This document shows, piece after piece, positions 38,190 through 51,272 of a stretch of DNA of 64,000 nucleotides. The stretch lies in the NCBI GenBank assembly GCA_004123355.1, contig SCHM01000003.1, forward strand, positions 4,855,058 to 4,919,057, given 5' to 3'. The position numbers were made by a program, and so were the translations under genes. Positions within the stretch are counted from its first letter, which is position 1. Each line of letters starts with the position of its first letter. Origin of the DNA: Amphirosellinia nigrospora (Eukaryota; Ascomycota; Sordariomycetes; Xylariales; Xylariaceae). The notes below the pieces were generated by a model. That model saw nothing but the letters and a program-made list of their open reading frames with translations, did no database searches and was not told the DNA's origin.

Positions 38190-39451
38190 ACAGTATCTAA
38201 TACTCAAGTTCACTAGCATTGTGACTGGACTATGGAATTCAAGGAGTTCCCAATTATTAAAGTTCGACACGTCTCTTATTACGTTTGGAGAGTAAATGAT
38301 GAAATATATTAGACCAAAGCCTTTGAAGGGGATAAGTATATGCACATGCTCATTCGCCAGCTCTTTCGCACTCACTAAGTATTTTATATGTATTAAGTTC
38401 GATGTTATGCTGGTTGTGTTATTTACCATGATTGAGACAGTGATTGTGTTTGTATGTTGATTGTGTTATAGATAGAAACATGTACGGGAATAATTGAAGC
38501 CTCCAGAGCCTGGTGTTTTTCGATCGAAGGATGAACTGTATCCCATATGGCGAAAACCCGACCATTGATTGATTATATATACATAGCTATATTAGGTTCG
38601 GTTCCGGCTTTGATGGTGGCTGTAATGCTATAAGGTAGTCGGGGAATGGCGCAATTTTAATCACAACATTTCGGTTATGGATGGTCAATTTCCCAGAACG
38701 CTAGTCCTATCGCAGAACTTAGAAACCATCTCATTACACTCATACCGAGGATATATATCATACTAACGAATGAGAGCAGGCAACAAACTTTTGTTAGGAG
38801 ACACCGACAAGCCCATGCCCATGATTAGAAATGGGCATGAGTTTCGTGAGAAGATTACTATCATTGCTAATGGTAACTACCTAAGCAGATCCATGGGTCA
38901 ACGAGCTATTACCTAGTAGTAGCTGAATAATAATGCCAGTACCCACACCTAGCATAACATAATCATTCTCCTGGTAATACAAGTAAGTCATGGCCGGGTT
39001 ACTAAGCCTCTGGAAATAGCTCGATTCGTAACCTTGGATACGCACAGCGTCTTTGTTCGATGAATAATACAGAGAATTTACTGGGTAGACCTATCTTGAT
39101 ATACCGAGCTACCTAGGGAATATAACCTACATTATCTATTAGGAGGTATTTCTACACCTAATTACAGTGAGTCTTACCTATTACAAAGATGTGCTCGCTC
39201 GGGGTGCCACAAGCTCTGGTGAATGTATTAGTAAGCAAGTTATGCAATACCCCAGCCACAACGGCTCCTCTGCCTGGGTTGGAGTTGGAATTGGAACTTG
39301 GACCCCGCTATCTTTACTGCTACTTACCCAGTATCTAATAATAACGAGCAAGCAAGGTACCTACCTAACTCTAAACTCAATCAATACAATTTGTTTGTCT
39401 TACCCGCAAACCGACAAAACAAGCCGGGCTCCCCCGCCACGAAAAACAACC

Positions 39452-40042
39452 ATGTCGGAGACGACGAGTCCGCGGCCGCGGATCCTGTACTCAGACGCGG
39501 GACCCGAGCCGCCCTTCCCGCTGCGCATGGAGGGCGCCGTCATCTCCGGCTTCGGGCGCGGGTCCAAGGAGCTGGGCATTCCGACCGCGAACCTCCCCGT
39601 CGACGCCGCCGCCGCACCATGGATAGCGGACGCGCGGTCGGGCGTGTATTTTGGCTGGGCCTCTCTCGCGCTACCCGCGACGCATCCCGACGCCGCCTCC
39701 TCCTCCTCCTCCTCCTCCTCCTCCTCCACGACCAAGTTCCAGATCTACCCCATGGTCATGTCCATCGGGTACAACCCATTCTACAAGAATAGCGTGCGGT
39801 CCGCCGAGGTGCACGTGTTGCGGTCGTTCGGCGCCGACTTTTACGACGCCCCAATGCGCCTACTGCTCTTGGGCTTTGTGCGCGACGAGAAGGACTACAG
39901 CGGCCTCGAAGCCCTGGTTGAGGACATCCGCATCGACTGCGACGTGGCGCGGCAGAGCCTGGCGCGCGAGGCCTGGACGCCCGTTGAGGGTGTCGTGGAC
40001 GGTGCGGAGGGCACCTTGGATGGTTCGTGGCTCGTACGGTAA
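39452..40042 (+). CDS. FMN1: Riboflavin kinase (ATP:riboflavin 5'-phosphotransferase)
   Basis: Makes FMN from riboflavin and ATP, the first step of flavin cofactor synthesis. A single exon of 196 residues starting MSETTSPRPR. The flavokinase fold is clear: GFGRGSKELGIPTANLP (nucleotide and Mg binding, including the PTAN motif) at about residues 34-50, SGVYFGWASL, then SIGYNPFYKN, EVHVLRSFGADFY, and the acidic ending region DIRIDCDVARQSLAREAW. The size is close to yeast Fmn1 (about 218). The high GC content of this gene differs from the AT-rich flank on its left. A serine run (about ten residues) interrupts the domain at residues 86-95 and comes from a TCC microsatellite. The frame is intact. 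It converges with ERT1, 734 bp away. Confidence 0.92.
   Translation: MSETTSPRPRILYSDAGPEPPFPLRMEGAVISGFGRGSKELGIPTANLPVDAAAAPWIADARSGVYFGWASLALPATHPDAASSSSSSSSSSTTKFQIYPMVMSIGYNPFYKNSVRSAEVHVLRSFGADFYDAPMRLLLLGFVRDEKDYSGLEALVEDIRIDCDVARQSLAREAWTPVEGVVDGAEGTLDGSWLVR
39698..39727 (+). repeat. TCC microsatellite encoding a serine run
   Basis: About nine to ten TCC codons in the riboflavin kinase gene, between the GVYFGWASL strand and the KFQIYPMVMS strand. It probably forms a flexible loop insertion. Confidence 0.85.
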
Positions 40043-40776
40043 CCATGATGACGAGGAAGAAGAGGGACGAATGGCGAAAAGCAAGAACACTTGCCACAAG
40101 AATTAGTGTGGGTGAAACAAGACCGTTACCGTTGAATACCCAAGGATATTTAGTGCCAGGGTGTGGACATGCACAAGATTTACGTCTCGGTATATTGCCC
40201 TCACGGAGAAGCCGCCGACAGAAATGAATGGGCGGCAGTATCTATGCTCTGGAGTTGATAAAGTGTAGTTGTCAGAAGAGCAGCTGCGAGTTACGACCTT
40301 ATAGACCGGGGCCTGGAGATCGGACTGCGAGGCGTTTGGGTGGGAAGACATATAGTATATAGAGAGCATTGAAAACACATCACCGTCACGAAACACTTGA
40401 TTATTATTTTAGATAGTGAAATCTTGTTCGTGTTCTCGTTTGTTCTATGCTTTAAGTTGGGCGCAATGGTGGCCCCAGGAAATACAAGAAATACAAGAAA
40501 TATGACCAGCTCCCTTATATAATGGGAGAAGGACTCTAAATATGGGAGTCCCATTCCAAAACGCCGCCCATGCTTCATTGATATGGAAGCCGTGTTCCCC
40601 AGGATATAAAACGGATACAAATATCTATCAACGAGGGGGAAAAAAGGAGAAAAGAAAAGAAGAATGCTGGTAAGTAGATTCGTTTGAACTCATACGGCAA
40701 GCTGGTCTTGGTCACGATAGTAACAGGGTAGAAACTTGATCAAGTTAGTAAAGTTGTTCGAGTGGGGAGAAACGAG
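40043..40776. other. Convergent spacer, FMN1 and ERT1 3' ends
   Basis: The spacer holds the two 3' untranslated regions. A short GAAATACAA direct repeat occurs near 40480-40505. No gene seen. Confidence 0.5.
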
Positions 40777-42974
40777 CTAGTGACTTGCATTCATAATAAT
40801 AAGCATGGGTATGTCGAACATATCACGCTTAATTGTCCAGCAATAAGTGCAATCAATCTTGCCGTCTTTCCCGAGTCTGGAAATGCCATGTTCACCATCA
40901 ATCTTGGTGACCCTGTTACTCAAGATACTGTTCCGGACGTGTTTCTGGGGCGATTCCTCATTGAGTAGCGCTTCGCTCATTTCCTTGGTTCGATACTTGA
41001 GCAAGCGGCACTTTCTTGTCACTTTGCCACGACTATTGCCAAAGGCTAACTGCGCGAAGTCTTCATAGAATTGGATGACACTATCGTCATCCATGAACTC
41101 GGCAATGAAAACAGACTGTGTGGCTCCCTCGGAAGGTTTTATCGTGTCCGGCTGGATGGTCTTCAATCTGGGTGTAGTCAATTCAGATTTACTAGTTAGA
41201 CTTCCAGACTCTGATCCCGACAGACCTAGGTTAACGTTTAGGTTGGGCTCTTTGCCAAGGAGAATGTTCTTCGTCCATCCCGTGAGAGCGATGAATTCCT
41301 TGTTCACAGCCACCACTTCTCCCGTCCTTCGGCATACGATCGTTGGAGTGGGGCAATGTCCCATAAAATCATCCTCATACTCGAATAAGGTGCGCTGAAG
41401 GCATTTTTCCATGAAGATTAAATCCTGGGTATTGAGGTTTCTTGTGCATGCCATAAATGAAGGTCTGATGCTGGCAAGGGACTTGGCGATGCGTAGACTT
41501 TTGTTGGGCGAGAACCTCCGTTTGACGAAGCTGATCAAGTTATGAAACCCGGTAAGGTACGGGTATGGTTCTTTAACGGTCTCGTAAATTGACGAAGGAT
41601 CTCGTCGTCTGGCTACTATCGATTGTGGCCCCAACTTATCATGCGAATTGGAGTTGGCGGGTTTAGATTTGGGCCTGGGAGGTTGAGCGATCGGCTGGGA
41701 ACTGGTTGGCGTATAGCTACCCACTGTAGGCGACTTATCAAACCCGTAGTTTGTCGGTTGAGGGCTGGAAGTATTGTCGGTGCCTGGGCTAGCTAGGCTG
41801 CTAGGTGTCGGACCAGCAGCTGCAATAGCGTAGGCGTGAGGCAGCCCATGTTGTAGATTGCCTTGTGCGTATGCATTGCTTTGATCAATATTCATGAAGC
41901 TGTCAACCAAACCCTGGTCGTAAAGCTGGTTGTACTGGCTAGCTCCATTGGAGAACATAGGTGGTGGGCCATATCCAACATCACTACCATTGGAGTGCGC
42001 TATAGCTTCTCGTGGTGGCGTTTCAGCGGCGCCAGATGACATGTGACCCAGCATGCTAAACTCGAGCGCACCATAGTGACTACCGAAATTCAGTCCCTCA
42101 AGATCGAAGTTGAAGATCGCGGGGTTGCTCGGATCAAACAACGCGGCAGAAAATTGATTTGGCATTTCTGCAGATACCTGGTGGATAGGAATCCCGTTCA
42201 TTTGTCTAGCATTATTCGATGTCTGAAATCCGTTTGCGACGGGGGATTGTTGGTTGCTAAAGGGTAAGCTATCTGGCATTCCTGTAACAGCGTTTTGCGC
42301 GCCGTTTGAGAACAAAGGGTAAGTGGCAGTATTGGCGTTCTGGGTAGTATGCCGGGGCTTCCGCGGAGCCGTTGGTGACCTGCCCGCCATTCGTCGATTT
42401 CGACCCTGCGTTGGGGTTGTAGTTCGGACCTAAGACTGGGCGGAGGGCTTCCGGAGGAGCATCGTGAAGATATTTCGCCTTCTTTCGTACTCCATCCTGA
42501 CAGGCATTTCCAAGGCCGCGCTTGATGCATCGCATGCAAGGTCGTTCGTCCCCTAAGTGTATAGTGAGTATAGTTTCAGGATCGAACGATGGTTATACTG
42601 ATTTAGGTGAAAGCGGAAATTTTAATCGTGGGGGTCAATGTGCGCGGGGGGCAAGCAAGGGCATGAGTATGAAGAGGCTGATGGAGTTATCGGCATTTAC
42701 AAGTGGGCTGAGACTTACCGCACGTCAGATGAGCCCGCTGACAGGCATAACAAGCACGTCTTGCTTTTTTACGACGAGGGCGATGAGGATCTTTGGGATC
42801 ATACTTCTTCTTGGTTTCGGTAGAATTTTCTGTGCCAGCCTCAGGTGATGTGTGCTGCTCAATCATCTTGTCGTTTTCGTCCTTGACGTTAAGATCAATT
42901 TCGTCAGGTTCCATATCATTATCAGACATGGCGTCTGAGACGTCAGCCCCGTTGGCTTGAACGTCTCCGGACAT
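40777..42974 (-). CDS. ERT1: Transcription activator of gluconeogenesis, ERT1/AcuK family
   Basis: Zinc-cluster activator of gluconeogenic and non-fermentable-carbon genes, working as a nuclear DNA-binding protein. Two exons: 42974-42719 and 42552-40777, with a 166-nt GTAAGT..TTAG intron that splits the zinc cluster. The acidic N-terminus ([13 protein letters not shown]) is followed by [20 protein letters not shown], then across the junction [26 protein letters not shown], completing C6. [20 protein letters not shown] is a family signature. A Q/N/S/P-rich middle leads to a PAS-like domain near residues 480-560 ([27 protein letters not shown]) and a conserved C-terminal end. One extra base, most likely in the four-G run at 42354-42357 (plus strand), separates the two frames; removing it gives 676 residues, normal for the family. 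The AcuK/AcuM pair members are similar; the KKAKYLHD block favours ERT1/AcuK. Confidence 0.9.
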
Positions 42975-43819
42975 GTTGTCTTAGTTTTATATGAGATGGC
43001 TCTAGGCCTGGCGTCCACGCAGCAAAAATTCCCACGACGAGCCCCGGCTCGTTTTTGGCGTAACCACACTTCCCTGGAAGCGCGCAGCTTGCGAAATTCT
43101 GAAGTAATTTTACTCTCAAAGCCCGGAATGAATCAAAGGCAGGTTCCTGGGCTGCTCTACCTATAATCCCACCGCTCTTTGCGTGTTGCTATATTAATGA
43201 AACTGGGGGAGGCTGCTAGCCAGTGACCACAGCTATAAGCGAGTGCCGGCCAATGATATAGAGAAGAGCTGAATATTCAAATTGGCAAACAGTGTCGACC
43301 TATACTTAGCGCGTACGTGAGACGCGGATAACAAAGGTGCTGTGCGCTTCCGTAGTGCAACAGCCCTCTCAGCCCAGACAAACCAAGAATACGTGGTCGA
43401 GGGTGAGGATATGATACGGGCGTCTGCTCGTATTCAGCGTCGACTAGCAGGGTAGACTCCAATGGGCAGCCTCCCCGTGCCAAAGAGGCGCTTTTTGTAC
43501 GACGGAAGCCGGACAACCCAGGAGTGGACGAACAACGGGGCTAGGTATAGGCCGCGGTGGATGTTCAGCAGAGCTTCCCCCAGTAGGGGCTGCTGGGTGC
43601 TGCGGGCACGGACCGGTGACGCGGAGGCGCAGAAGGGCTATTATCAGGGAGTCACGCGGCGGCGGATAAGGCACTGGGGGGTTTGGCTGGGATGGTATGC
43701 GGGATGATCGATGCTCCTGCAACTAGCCGGTCCTTCTGAATCAGTTCGCATTGGGTGCTGACTGGGCTAGACCGAAGAGAGGGAGCTAGGGCAGGCGGAT
43801 GTGCCAACGGCGGCTCGGC

Positions 43820-43846
43820 TGGTTGACCTGGTTGACCTGGTTGACC
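43820..43846 (+). repeat. TGGTTGACC triplicated (9 bp period)
   Basis: Three exact head-to-tail copies of a nine-base unit in non-coding DNA. Confidence 0.85.
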
Positions 43847-46148
43847 TCGAATCTGATGGTCGGTCGAGGTGCAGACGGATGGGTGGTCGGCGACCTTAAA
43901 CGTATGTACATGTAATTGCAGATTATATCCAGCCGTGTGCGCTTATACAGATGTCCCGGTGATATCCTACGGGTACCCTATTGGTATCTCTATTTGGACG
44001 AGCGGCTGTAGATGTGTCAAGACCACGGCGCAAGAGAAAGAGGCAACTGTGAGAGGGTTCACTGAGCACACTGGGAAGACGGGACTGTGTGAATTGGCCG
44101 CCTGGAAGACCGTGGAGATTTCCTACGCATGCATTCGGAGGGACAAGCAACGGATGCAATGGCCGTAAGGGGGCCCTTCGGTTTGGGAAACCAGATAGAC
44201 GCAAGAGGCGGCTGGTGGACGCAAGGCCAGGGCCACAGAGGGCCAAAGTGAATAAATAAAAGTGATGAGATGATGAGATTCAGGATGAAGTCAGCAACCG
44301 GCAGCGTAATAAAAACACTGCAACGGGCGAATCAGATCGGACGAGCAGCTGCTTTAAGCCAATTGGAACAAGTGGTGGCGCTGGACAGTGACGCTCATAG
44401 TCGTGATAGACATACGATCTCGCAATTTCAAGGCTGTTTAGTAAAGTAAGTCGAATTTGCATCACAAGGTGAAAGTGAAAGTGGGAAGGATACTACTACA
44501 GTACGACGCAACAGCGGTTATGCAGCTCCGGCCGCCGTTGGATGTGGTGAGTGGACGGGACGAGCAGATGGAGGTCTAGGTAGGTAGTGTAACGGGGGAC
44601 TGGCATTGGAGGGGAGCTCGGGGTCATGATTTGCGATTGACGATACCGGTCGGCATTGTGGACAGCCGAGACAGCCACCTCATTGGCTGATTTTCATTCC
44701 GATTTTTTCAATTTTTTGCGGTGCCAGCCAAGCTCTCCTAGCTTGTACCTAGGCATAGCGGCATAGTGTCGATACAGCAGCATATGCAAGCTCCATAGGG
44801 CCGAGCCGCGGGGTCTGTCTACCTGGCCGGCTCCCTGTCTGGCCCCACCCACCCCCACCACGATCCACCACGATCCACCGCGATCCCCCGACGCGGTTAG
44901 CCCCTCCCCCAACTACCCACAACTGCATAGCTTCGTGTAGATGAATTACAGAAAATCCCCGATAGCTCGATGACGGGGACAGCGTGGGAGCACTGGATCT
45001 GGGCTACCTACCCGTACCTACAGGTACTGTCTGTACTTAAGTAGAATCTTCAAAAATTCCAACCCAGACCCTCCTTTTGGTGGGTTGCATCAACGGCGGG
45101 GGTTCAACCTGTTCAGCCCTGGCCAGGCACATGTTGTGTTAGCGCCAAGGCCCGGCAAGGTTGCGCCAAGGTAGCTACGTTCAGCTTCATAAGCACTATC
45201 TACATCTTCTATACCTACCTGATCTTCGCCCCGACAATGCCTACCACAGATCACGCGAGCATGCTCTCTTAGCGTGGACTGAGTTGATCAGTCCCTCCGG
45301 GGCAGCTGAAAATCTGTAGATTCTGGCTTTAACCGACATACCTATACAGCAGTGTGTATTTATGCGTGTATGTAAGTGCATCTTTCTTTCTCATCGGCAG
45401 GTGGGAAGAGGTGTGCCATGGGATTGATGAACCTTGAAGGTACTCGTGGACGAACACTACACGCACTATGTATAATACATATACTTATAATACATCTACT
45501 TAGTACCCTTTACCCCCACTGGGCCATTTGGGGATCATCAGCATTGAAAGCTGTGTGACCGATATCAAGGTACATATATACATGATATGATGTACGGACC
45601 TTTAAGCCCGATTCAGCTTTGAAACATATAATGTGGAGTGCTTAGAGCTTCAATATATACACATACATCAATGTTCAAAACCCGCCGTCTTATAGTATCG
45701 CCTACATATTCAACTTTATTTGATGGTGACGTGGACTTACCTAGTAATTCATACCCTGTCGCCAATGTCTCCTTTTGGACACCTTCAGCTGGCCCAGGTG
45801 ATCCGGAAAGTGCACCACCAACTAACTAGATACCCATCAAAACGAAATGTCGAGATACTTGCTTGTAGGTAGCTCTGGAATGCTGGCTGGCTGGCTGGTC
45901 TTCCTCCCATATTACCTACCCATGGAAGATATGGCCCTCCCTCACTCTTCTACCGCTCGGTCATAGTTTGCCCCGAGGTCCTTGCTGCATGATGGTAATA
46001 GTGTAGGTACTTACAGTAGGCATGTCTCTCCAACACGGCACTTCTGCTTGCTCCACTGATGATCCCCTGTCATCGTCATCGTATCCAGCTTGCGTGGGAG
46101 AGTGGGTTGGTTAGCAAGCACCTCCCTCGGCGTAAATCCAGACGGGAT

Positions 46149-46175
46149 GGTCTCCAGGGTCTCCAGGGTCTCCAG
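46149..46175 (+). repeat. GGTCTCCAG triplicated (9 bp period)
   Basis: Three head-to-tail copies of a nine-base unit in the gene-free stretch upstream of ERT1. Confidence 0.85.
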
Positions 46176-46582
46176 GATCTGTAAACGACCTCACACGATG
46201 GGATGCCATTGCTTGCGTATGTACTTGTATGTATGCAACCAGCGGGTCGAGCCGCAGCATCATGTCGACATACTATCCACTCTCTATTACACGGCAGACC
46301 CGTGGACAGTCGATTGTCGAATCAAGCTTTCGCACCTGGTCTGCCGAATTTTCCATGCGCTGTTCTGTTCGACGATACAATACAATCCAACCCAATCCAA
46401 TGCTACGCAATCTCAAACACCGTGGCCTTCCCCATCCGTCCTTCATACTACGCTGCCCCAACTCACGGCCTTCTCAGCTTCGATAAACGTCTAGTCTCCA
46501 TTTACGGCTGCTATTTGACGGAGGCCTCAAATCCGGTTCCAGAGCCCGATGATCCGAGTAAGCGACGAACCAGTGAGGGTAG

Positions 46583-46606
46583 ACACACACACACACACAC
46601 ACACAC
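46583..46606 (+). repeat. (AC)12 dinucleotide microsatellite
   Basis: Twelve AC units, followed about 30 bases later by a short CTG run near 46633-46648. Confidence 0.9.
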
Positions 46607-49600
46607 CGATGGTCTGCTGAAGGTGAGTGTGTGCTGCTGCTGCTGCTGTTGGAGTTTGGGGTTTGGAGAGGCAATTTGCGGACACTTTTTTTTTCTTTCC
46701 TCACCAGTGTACAGTAGTGCGCATTCGATACAAGGGCCGTCCTCCCCTGGTCCCAGTCCCTGCCCTTGTGCCCTTTCTGCTGTACCTGAAGATCTTCGCT
46801 GCAACCACCCTTCATTCATTAAGCCAGTCTTTTCAACCGGAGGGTAGTTCTCAGCGATCGGTGTTGCAGTCTTGTTTACTCTCTCTACGACTCTACGATG
46901 GTGGATGCTTTGCGTATTTCTGCCAAGATATACTGGGCATCTGCATCATCTCTTGGTCTGTCTTGGTCTGTCTTGGTTCGTCTTGGTTCTCTTTTGACAT
47001 TCGCTCAACTGCCGCTAAAACGTGCATTGCCAAGTACATGACTCGGTGGCGACCTACGGACTTGCGCCGACAATCCATATCGCTAGCTACATTGGTCACC
47101 ACGACCTTCTCCATTCCTGGGCCATCATGCATGCATCATTTCTGATCGAAGGCGAAGGGGCGCTGGGCTGCACCATACTCTCGCCTAGGTATCAGATATC
47201 AGAACTCACCAGCGCCACAAGTAACATCTAAAGCTCACGAGGTGTTGGTTGGTTGGTTGGTTCGCGCGTAGCGTGGTTGGCCGCCTTCGGAGGAAATATT
47301 TGCCATTTGGTTGAGCCTATTACATTTGACCAGTGCTCAAGGCCTTTGTCATACACGACACGAATTCTGGGCACCACCGGTCTGTTCTGCAGTGGTAGGA
47401 ACCTTTTAGCGGTGGATCGTGGCATTGATCGCCTCCTGGCTGGATACGTAAGATAGATTGCGCACTCCTTGTCTTCTGGTGCCACTGCCGCGTTGAATTT
47501 GTAATTCGACAAAATCCTGCAGTCAGCTAAACAGATAAAGACGGGACTGGTGTGACCCTGGAATGGCCTTCTCCGAATGCACTCCGGCTCACAACATACC
47601 CTGATAATCAACATCGCAAGCAACTATACGCCATTACGACGCAACCTTGTCTGCCCTTGCAGGCGCCCGATGCCGTGTAACATTCTGATGTCAACTACCT
47701 ATTAGCATGATGCCCAACGACTAACATTTCCCGACCAGCTGCTCGCACGATACGGATTCGAGTCAATGTGTTGGTATGTCTGTAATTACTGACAAACCAG
47801 ATATGCTGGTAACCAGCAACATGACTATTCATAGCCGCATCTCGGGAATGTGCTGGTTAATACATGAGCTGAGCCAAACATGTTCGCATTGAGGACACTG
47901 TGCATTTTAAGCAGTCCGGCTATGCTGCTTTCATCTGGCGAGCTACACTACAATGCGTTATCCACTCGATTGCAGACTCTCGACCTAGATCTAACCACTC
48001 GGAGAAATTCTCTATGACTTAAGACTAATCCTGGAGGAAGAGCAACGCACTTCAAGTCCCAACGACTCTCCAGTTGATGCCCACTTACTCGCCTATGATT
48101 ATTGGCGGAAAGGTTGTGACGGATCTCCGGCAGTCTCCACACTTCGATCGATGTCATTGCGGCTTGTATGGTGTAGAGCCTCTTGCAAAGAATGCACAAA
48201 AAAACACACACGAGGTTCCTTACCAACCAAATTACACTTCACATACTTGTACAGGTGGGCTATGCAATGCAAGAGATGACAACGTTCATCGCTGGAGGTC
48301 AATATAAGAAAGAGATGAGATTTACGCCACCTCGCCTTGACTTGCCAAAGCTTACTGATCGCTTAAGCCTGAGTTGAACCGAAGTTCGTTGGCACGCTTT
48401 TCTGCATATTTCTGGGGACGCTGTCCTTCCCAGACGCTACATCAGCTGTTAAAAAGATGACATGTGATGGTGATATTTCCCAAAACTGTATGGCCAGCTG
48501 AAATTTTGAGCCAGGGGCCCAAAAGTTCCTCGAGGACACTCGAGCTTCTGACAAGGACACAAATACCGACTATAGTTACTTCAACTATAATAGTAAGAGG
48601 TATAGGATCGTGGTTGATTATTTGTCTGATATCGAGTTTTCAGCTCGGGAAATGCTAATATTGACTTGCTTGTAAGTGATTACCGGCGTATGATTAGATT
48701 TTACTTGATAGAAGCAGAGGAACGGATTGGTTAGGCACCGACCAGTATTTTCGCCTAAAACCTTCGCTGATATTATCCCCCCAGGTGCTTTATCAAGAGT
48801 ATATAACGTTTTATTATCCAATAACTCTTCTTGTAAATGAATGACTAAAAACAACGTTATCTTTTGGCTATTATTTACTTCATGCTGTTCGACTAACTAA
48901 TTACGTTACTAGCAGCTTAATAATATCCAAAGACCGGGTATATATTTGCGAGCTGAAGTTTTCATGGACGAGGCGCCCCATGTTGGCGACACATTATATC
49001 TGAATACGACGGTTTCGTTGTTTTCATATCGAAGAGTTCGTCTCCTCCCGGATACATACAGCCTAGGTGTGGGTGTTCTCGTTTCCGCTCACTCACAGAT
49101 CTCACTTCCCTCATTTCTCATAGGACCGGCTTACCCTGCCGATCTAACCAAGCAGCAAGCAGCGTAGATTTCGGGTATCGGACGCCGCGCTGATGCTGGA
49201 TCCATTGCATCGATCTCAGAGTAGGACCGCGCCAACTTTCCCATCGGATCTTGGGCCTCTGGCTCTAACTTCTGGCCTCTCCGGCTCTCGCGGACCAAAC
49301 AACGAGACGGCAAGTATCTCATCTCTAAAATAAAACAAAAATCCCGTAAGATGTATGTATACTGCTTCCCGGAATAGGAAATCGGTGAGTTCATGTTTGG
49401 TGGCGTTTCGGGTTTCTCTACAGCTGTGGCCAAGCCCTCCCGCTACCTGTGTCTCGATACGTGTGGACGAAGTTAACGGATCGTGCATATATCGTATGCA
49501 TGCGAGAGGATATCTGGCCCAGTCTCATTCCGCCAGGGCGGCCTATCACATTACATTAGCCAGGCACCGTGAGCCAAGTCTGTTACTTACGTGGGAGGTT

Positions 49601-51272
49601 CTGGGCCCAAAGTTTGCTTCCTGGCCCCCATATTGCGGCCATGTGGGCTCATTTGCCCCCCTGCTCTCCCCAATCTCATCATTTATTTTTTTGGTGGTTC
49701 ACGCTTCAGCCGCATCGGTATTGTTTTTAATGGTCCAACTTTGACTTGACTTACTTTCGCAAGCCCCGGCCTTGTCTAACCTCGTGTCTGACTTCCCGCA
49801 TCATCAATGATCTACCGTACATGGATGGCTGCAGTCAGTCCTCTCGAACCTTTTGTTGCATCTTTCAGCCTAGTCCGTCTACTTCCCCTCAGCCAACCAG
49901 GCGGAGCAACCGAGAGACCGGTCTGAAACTCGCCGGTCCCGGTTCATTTGCTCCTGGCTTACACCATCCTTGATTGAAAACGGCTGGCTGAAGTCACTGG
50001 GTCGACAGAAGGTCGCGAGTAGATAAAAACATCCACTTGCGAGGGGCACCGGATCGATCGCCTGCTATCGAGATACGTTTGATCAGCGCAATCGTGCGTT
50101 GGGTTGCATTGGGAAGCAATCTATCGAGACAACCCTCGATTCTTAGGTCCAATATCGGACCTTGGTGGCATGAGGTAGGAACCCGGCTTTTTCTGAACAT
50201 ATCACGCAAGGATATCAAGCGATATGTAGGGAACATGCTATAATGGCGTCAACAGACAGCGTGCAGATGTTTCGTCGAGCTATGGGTCACACGAGATCGA
50301 CATGGCTAGGTCAAGTGATTTGACGGTGCTTTGGAGGTGACCTTGGTTGGCTAGCATCTAGATGTGTGTGTGTCTCTCATGGCTACGAGGAGCTCAACAC
50401 TGGCAAGAATGTAGGGGCGGGAACGCGATAGAAATTTTTATCAACATCTACACCAACTTTCTTATACACAAAACAGACGCCTCTGTTTGTTGCTTCGAAG
50501 TAAGTCGACATACACGAGAATCATACTTGAAGTGATGATACTACATCTCATGGGAGAGCGAAAGCATGTAGTAGAGATTGCTAACTCGGAACTATCAAGT
50601 TTCTCCCTGAATCGTTGCCCAAAACACACCTTCAACTCAACTTTCGTGTCGGAGCCCAACGGGAAAACTGGTGCCTATGCGAGGTAAACTGATCTATCAT
50701 AACGCAATGAAGAAGTGGTTCGATTTTGATTGATGCCATTCAATGATCTAGGTACTCAAGATGAAAAGTCCTTCGGAATTTACCGCTTTCCCATCATCTT
50801 CCGTCTTAGGCGTCTTGTGATCTGTAGCTAGTTGTCTTTACTTTCATACGCCTAGGTCGCTATCTCTGCATACTAATTCTTGATCGATACGTTTTTACTA
50901 GTGGACTGGTTTTGTTTCACACCAATCAAGGATTTCCACTTGTAATGACAGCTAACAATGTCTTGGAATGTCTTGGTAATAGCCAAGCCCAAACTAAGTA
51001 CGGCTGCGTCAAGTTAGTTGGATTTTACCAGTGATATGTGACAGATTCTCCAATAGTCATACCATTACATGCCTCATTATCTAAAATCAACTGTACATAT
51101 GCTTCGTTTATGCCTAATGAAAGCGCTTCCATGCGCGTATCGAAATGACCAACCAACCTTGTATGCACCAGCGCCAACCCTTACGTCAAAAGTGACACTC
51201 CTCCAGCGGAGGAATACTGAACATCCGTTTCACATTGAAGCTCCCTTATCTAAAACATGCAGCCCATCGAGC

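Larger units (their letters stand above)
36748..39451. other. AT-rich spacer with repeat duplication and remnants
   Basis: Apart from the tandem duplication and the two weak remnants listed separately, nothing coding is supported. Many TA-rich and TATA-like strings occur. The last 350 bases before 39452 hold TACCTA motifs and should be the riboflavin kinase promoter. Confidence 0.45.
42975..51272. other. Long gene-free stretch upstream of ERT1
   Basis: An 8.3 kb interval without a supported gene on either strand. Several open frames of 70-210 codons exist (for example near 46203-46847), but all are low-complexity or overlap with equally long frames on the other strand. It contains an AC microsatellite, nine- and ten-base direct repeats near 43.8, 46.15 and 46.95 kb, a CTGG run near 45885 and a TTGG run near 47250. 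TACCTA/TAGGTA motifs occur near 44.6, 45.0 and 45.9-46.0 kb. The 43.0-43.3 kb part should include the ERT1 promoter. Confidence 0.5.

Noticed and set aside
46203-46847. 214-codon open frame in the ERT1-exgD gap
   Set aside because: It crosses the AC and CTG microsatellites, has frames of similar length on the other strand, and no recognisable domain.
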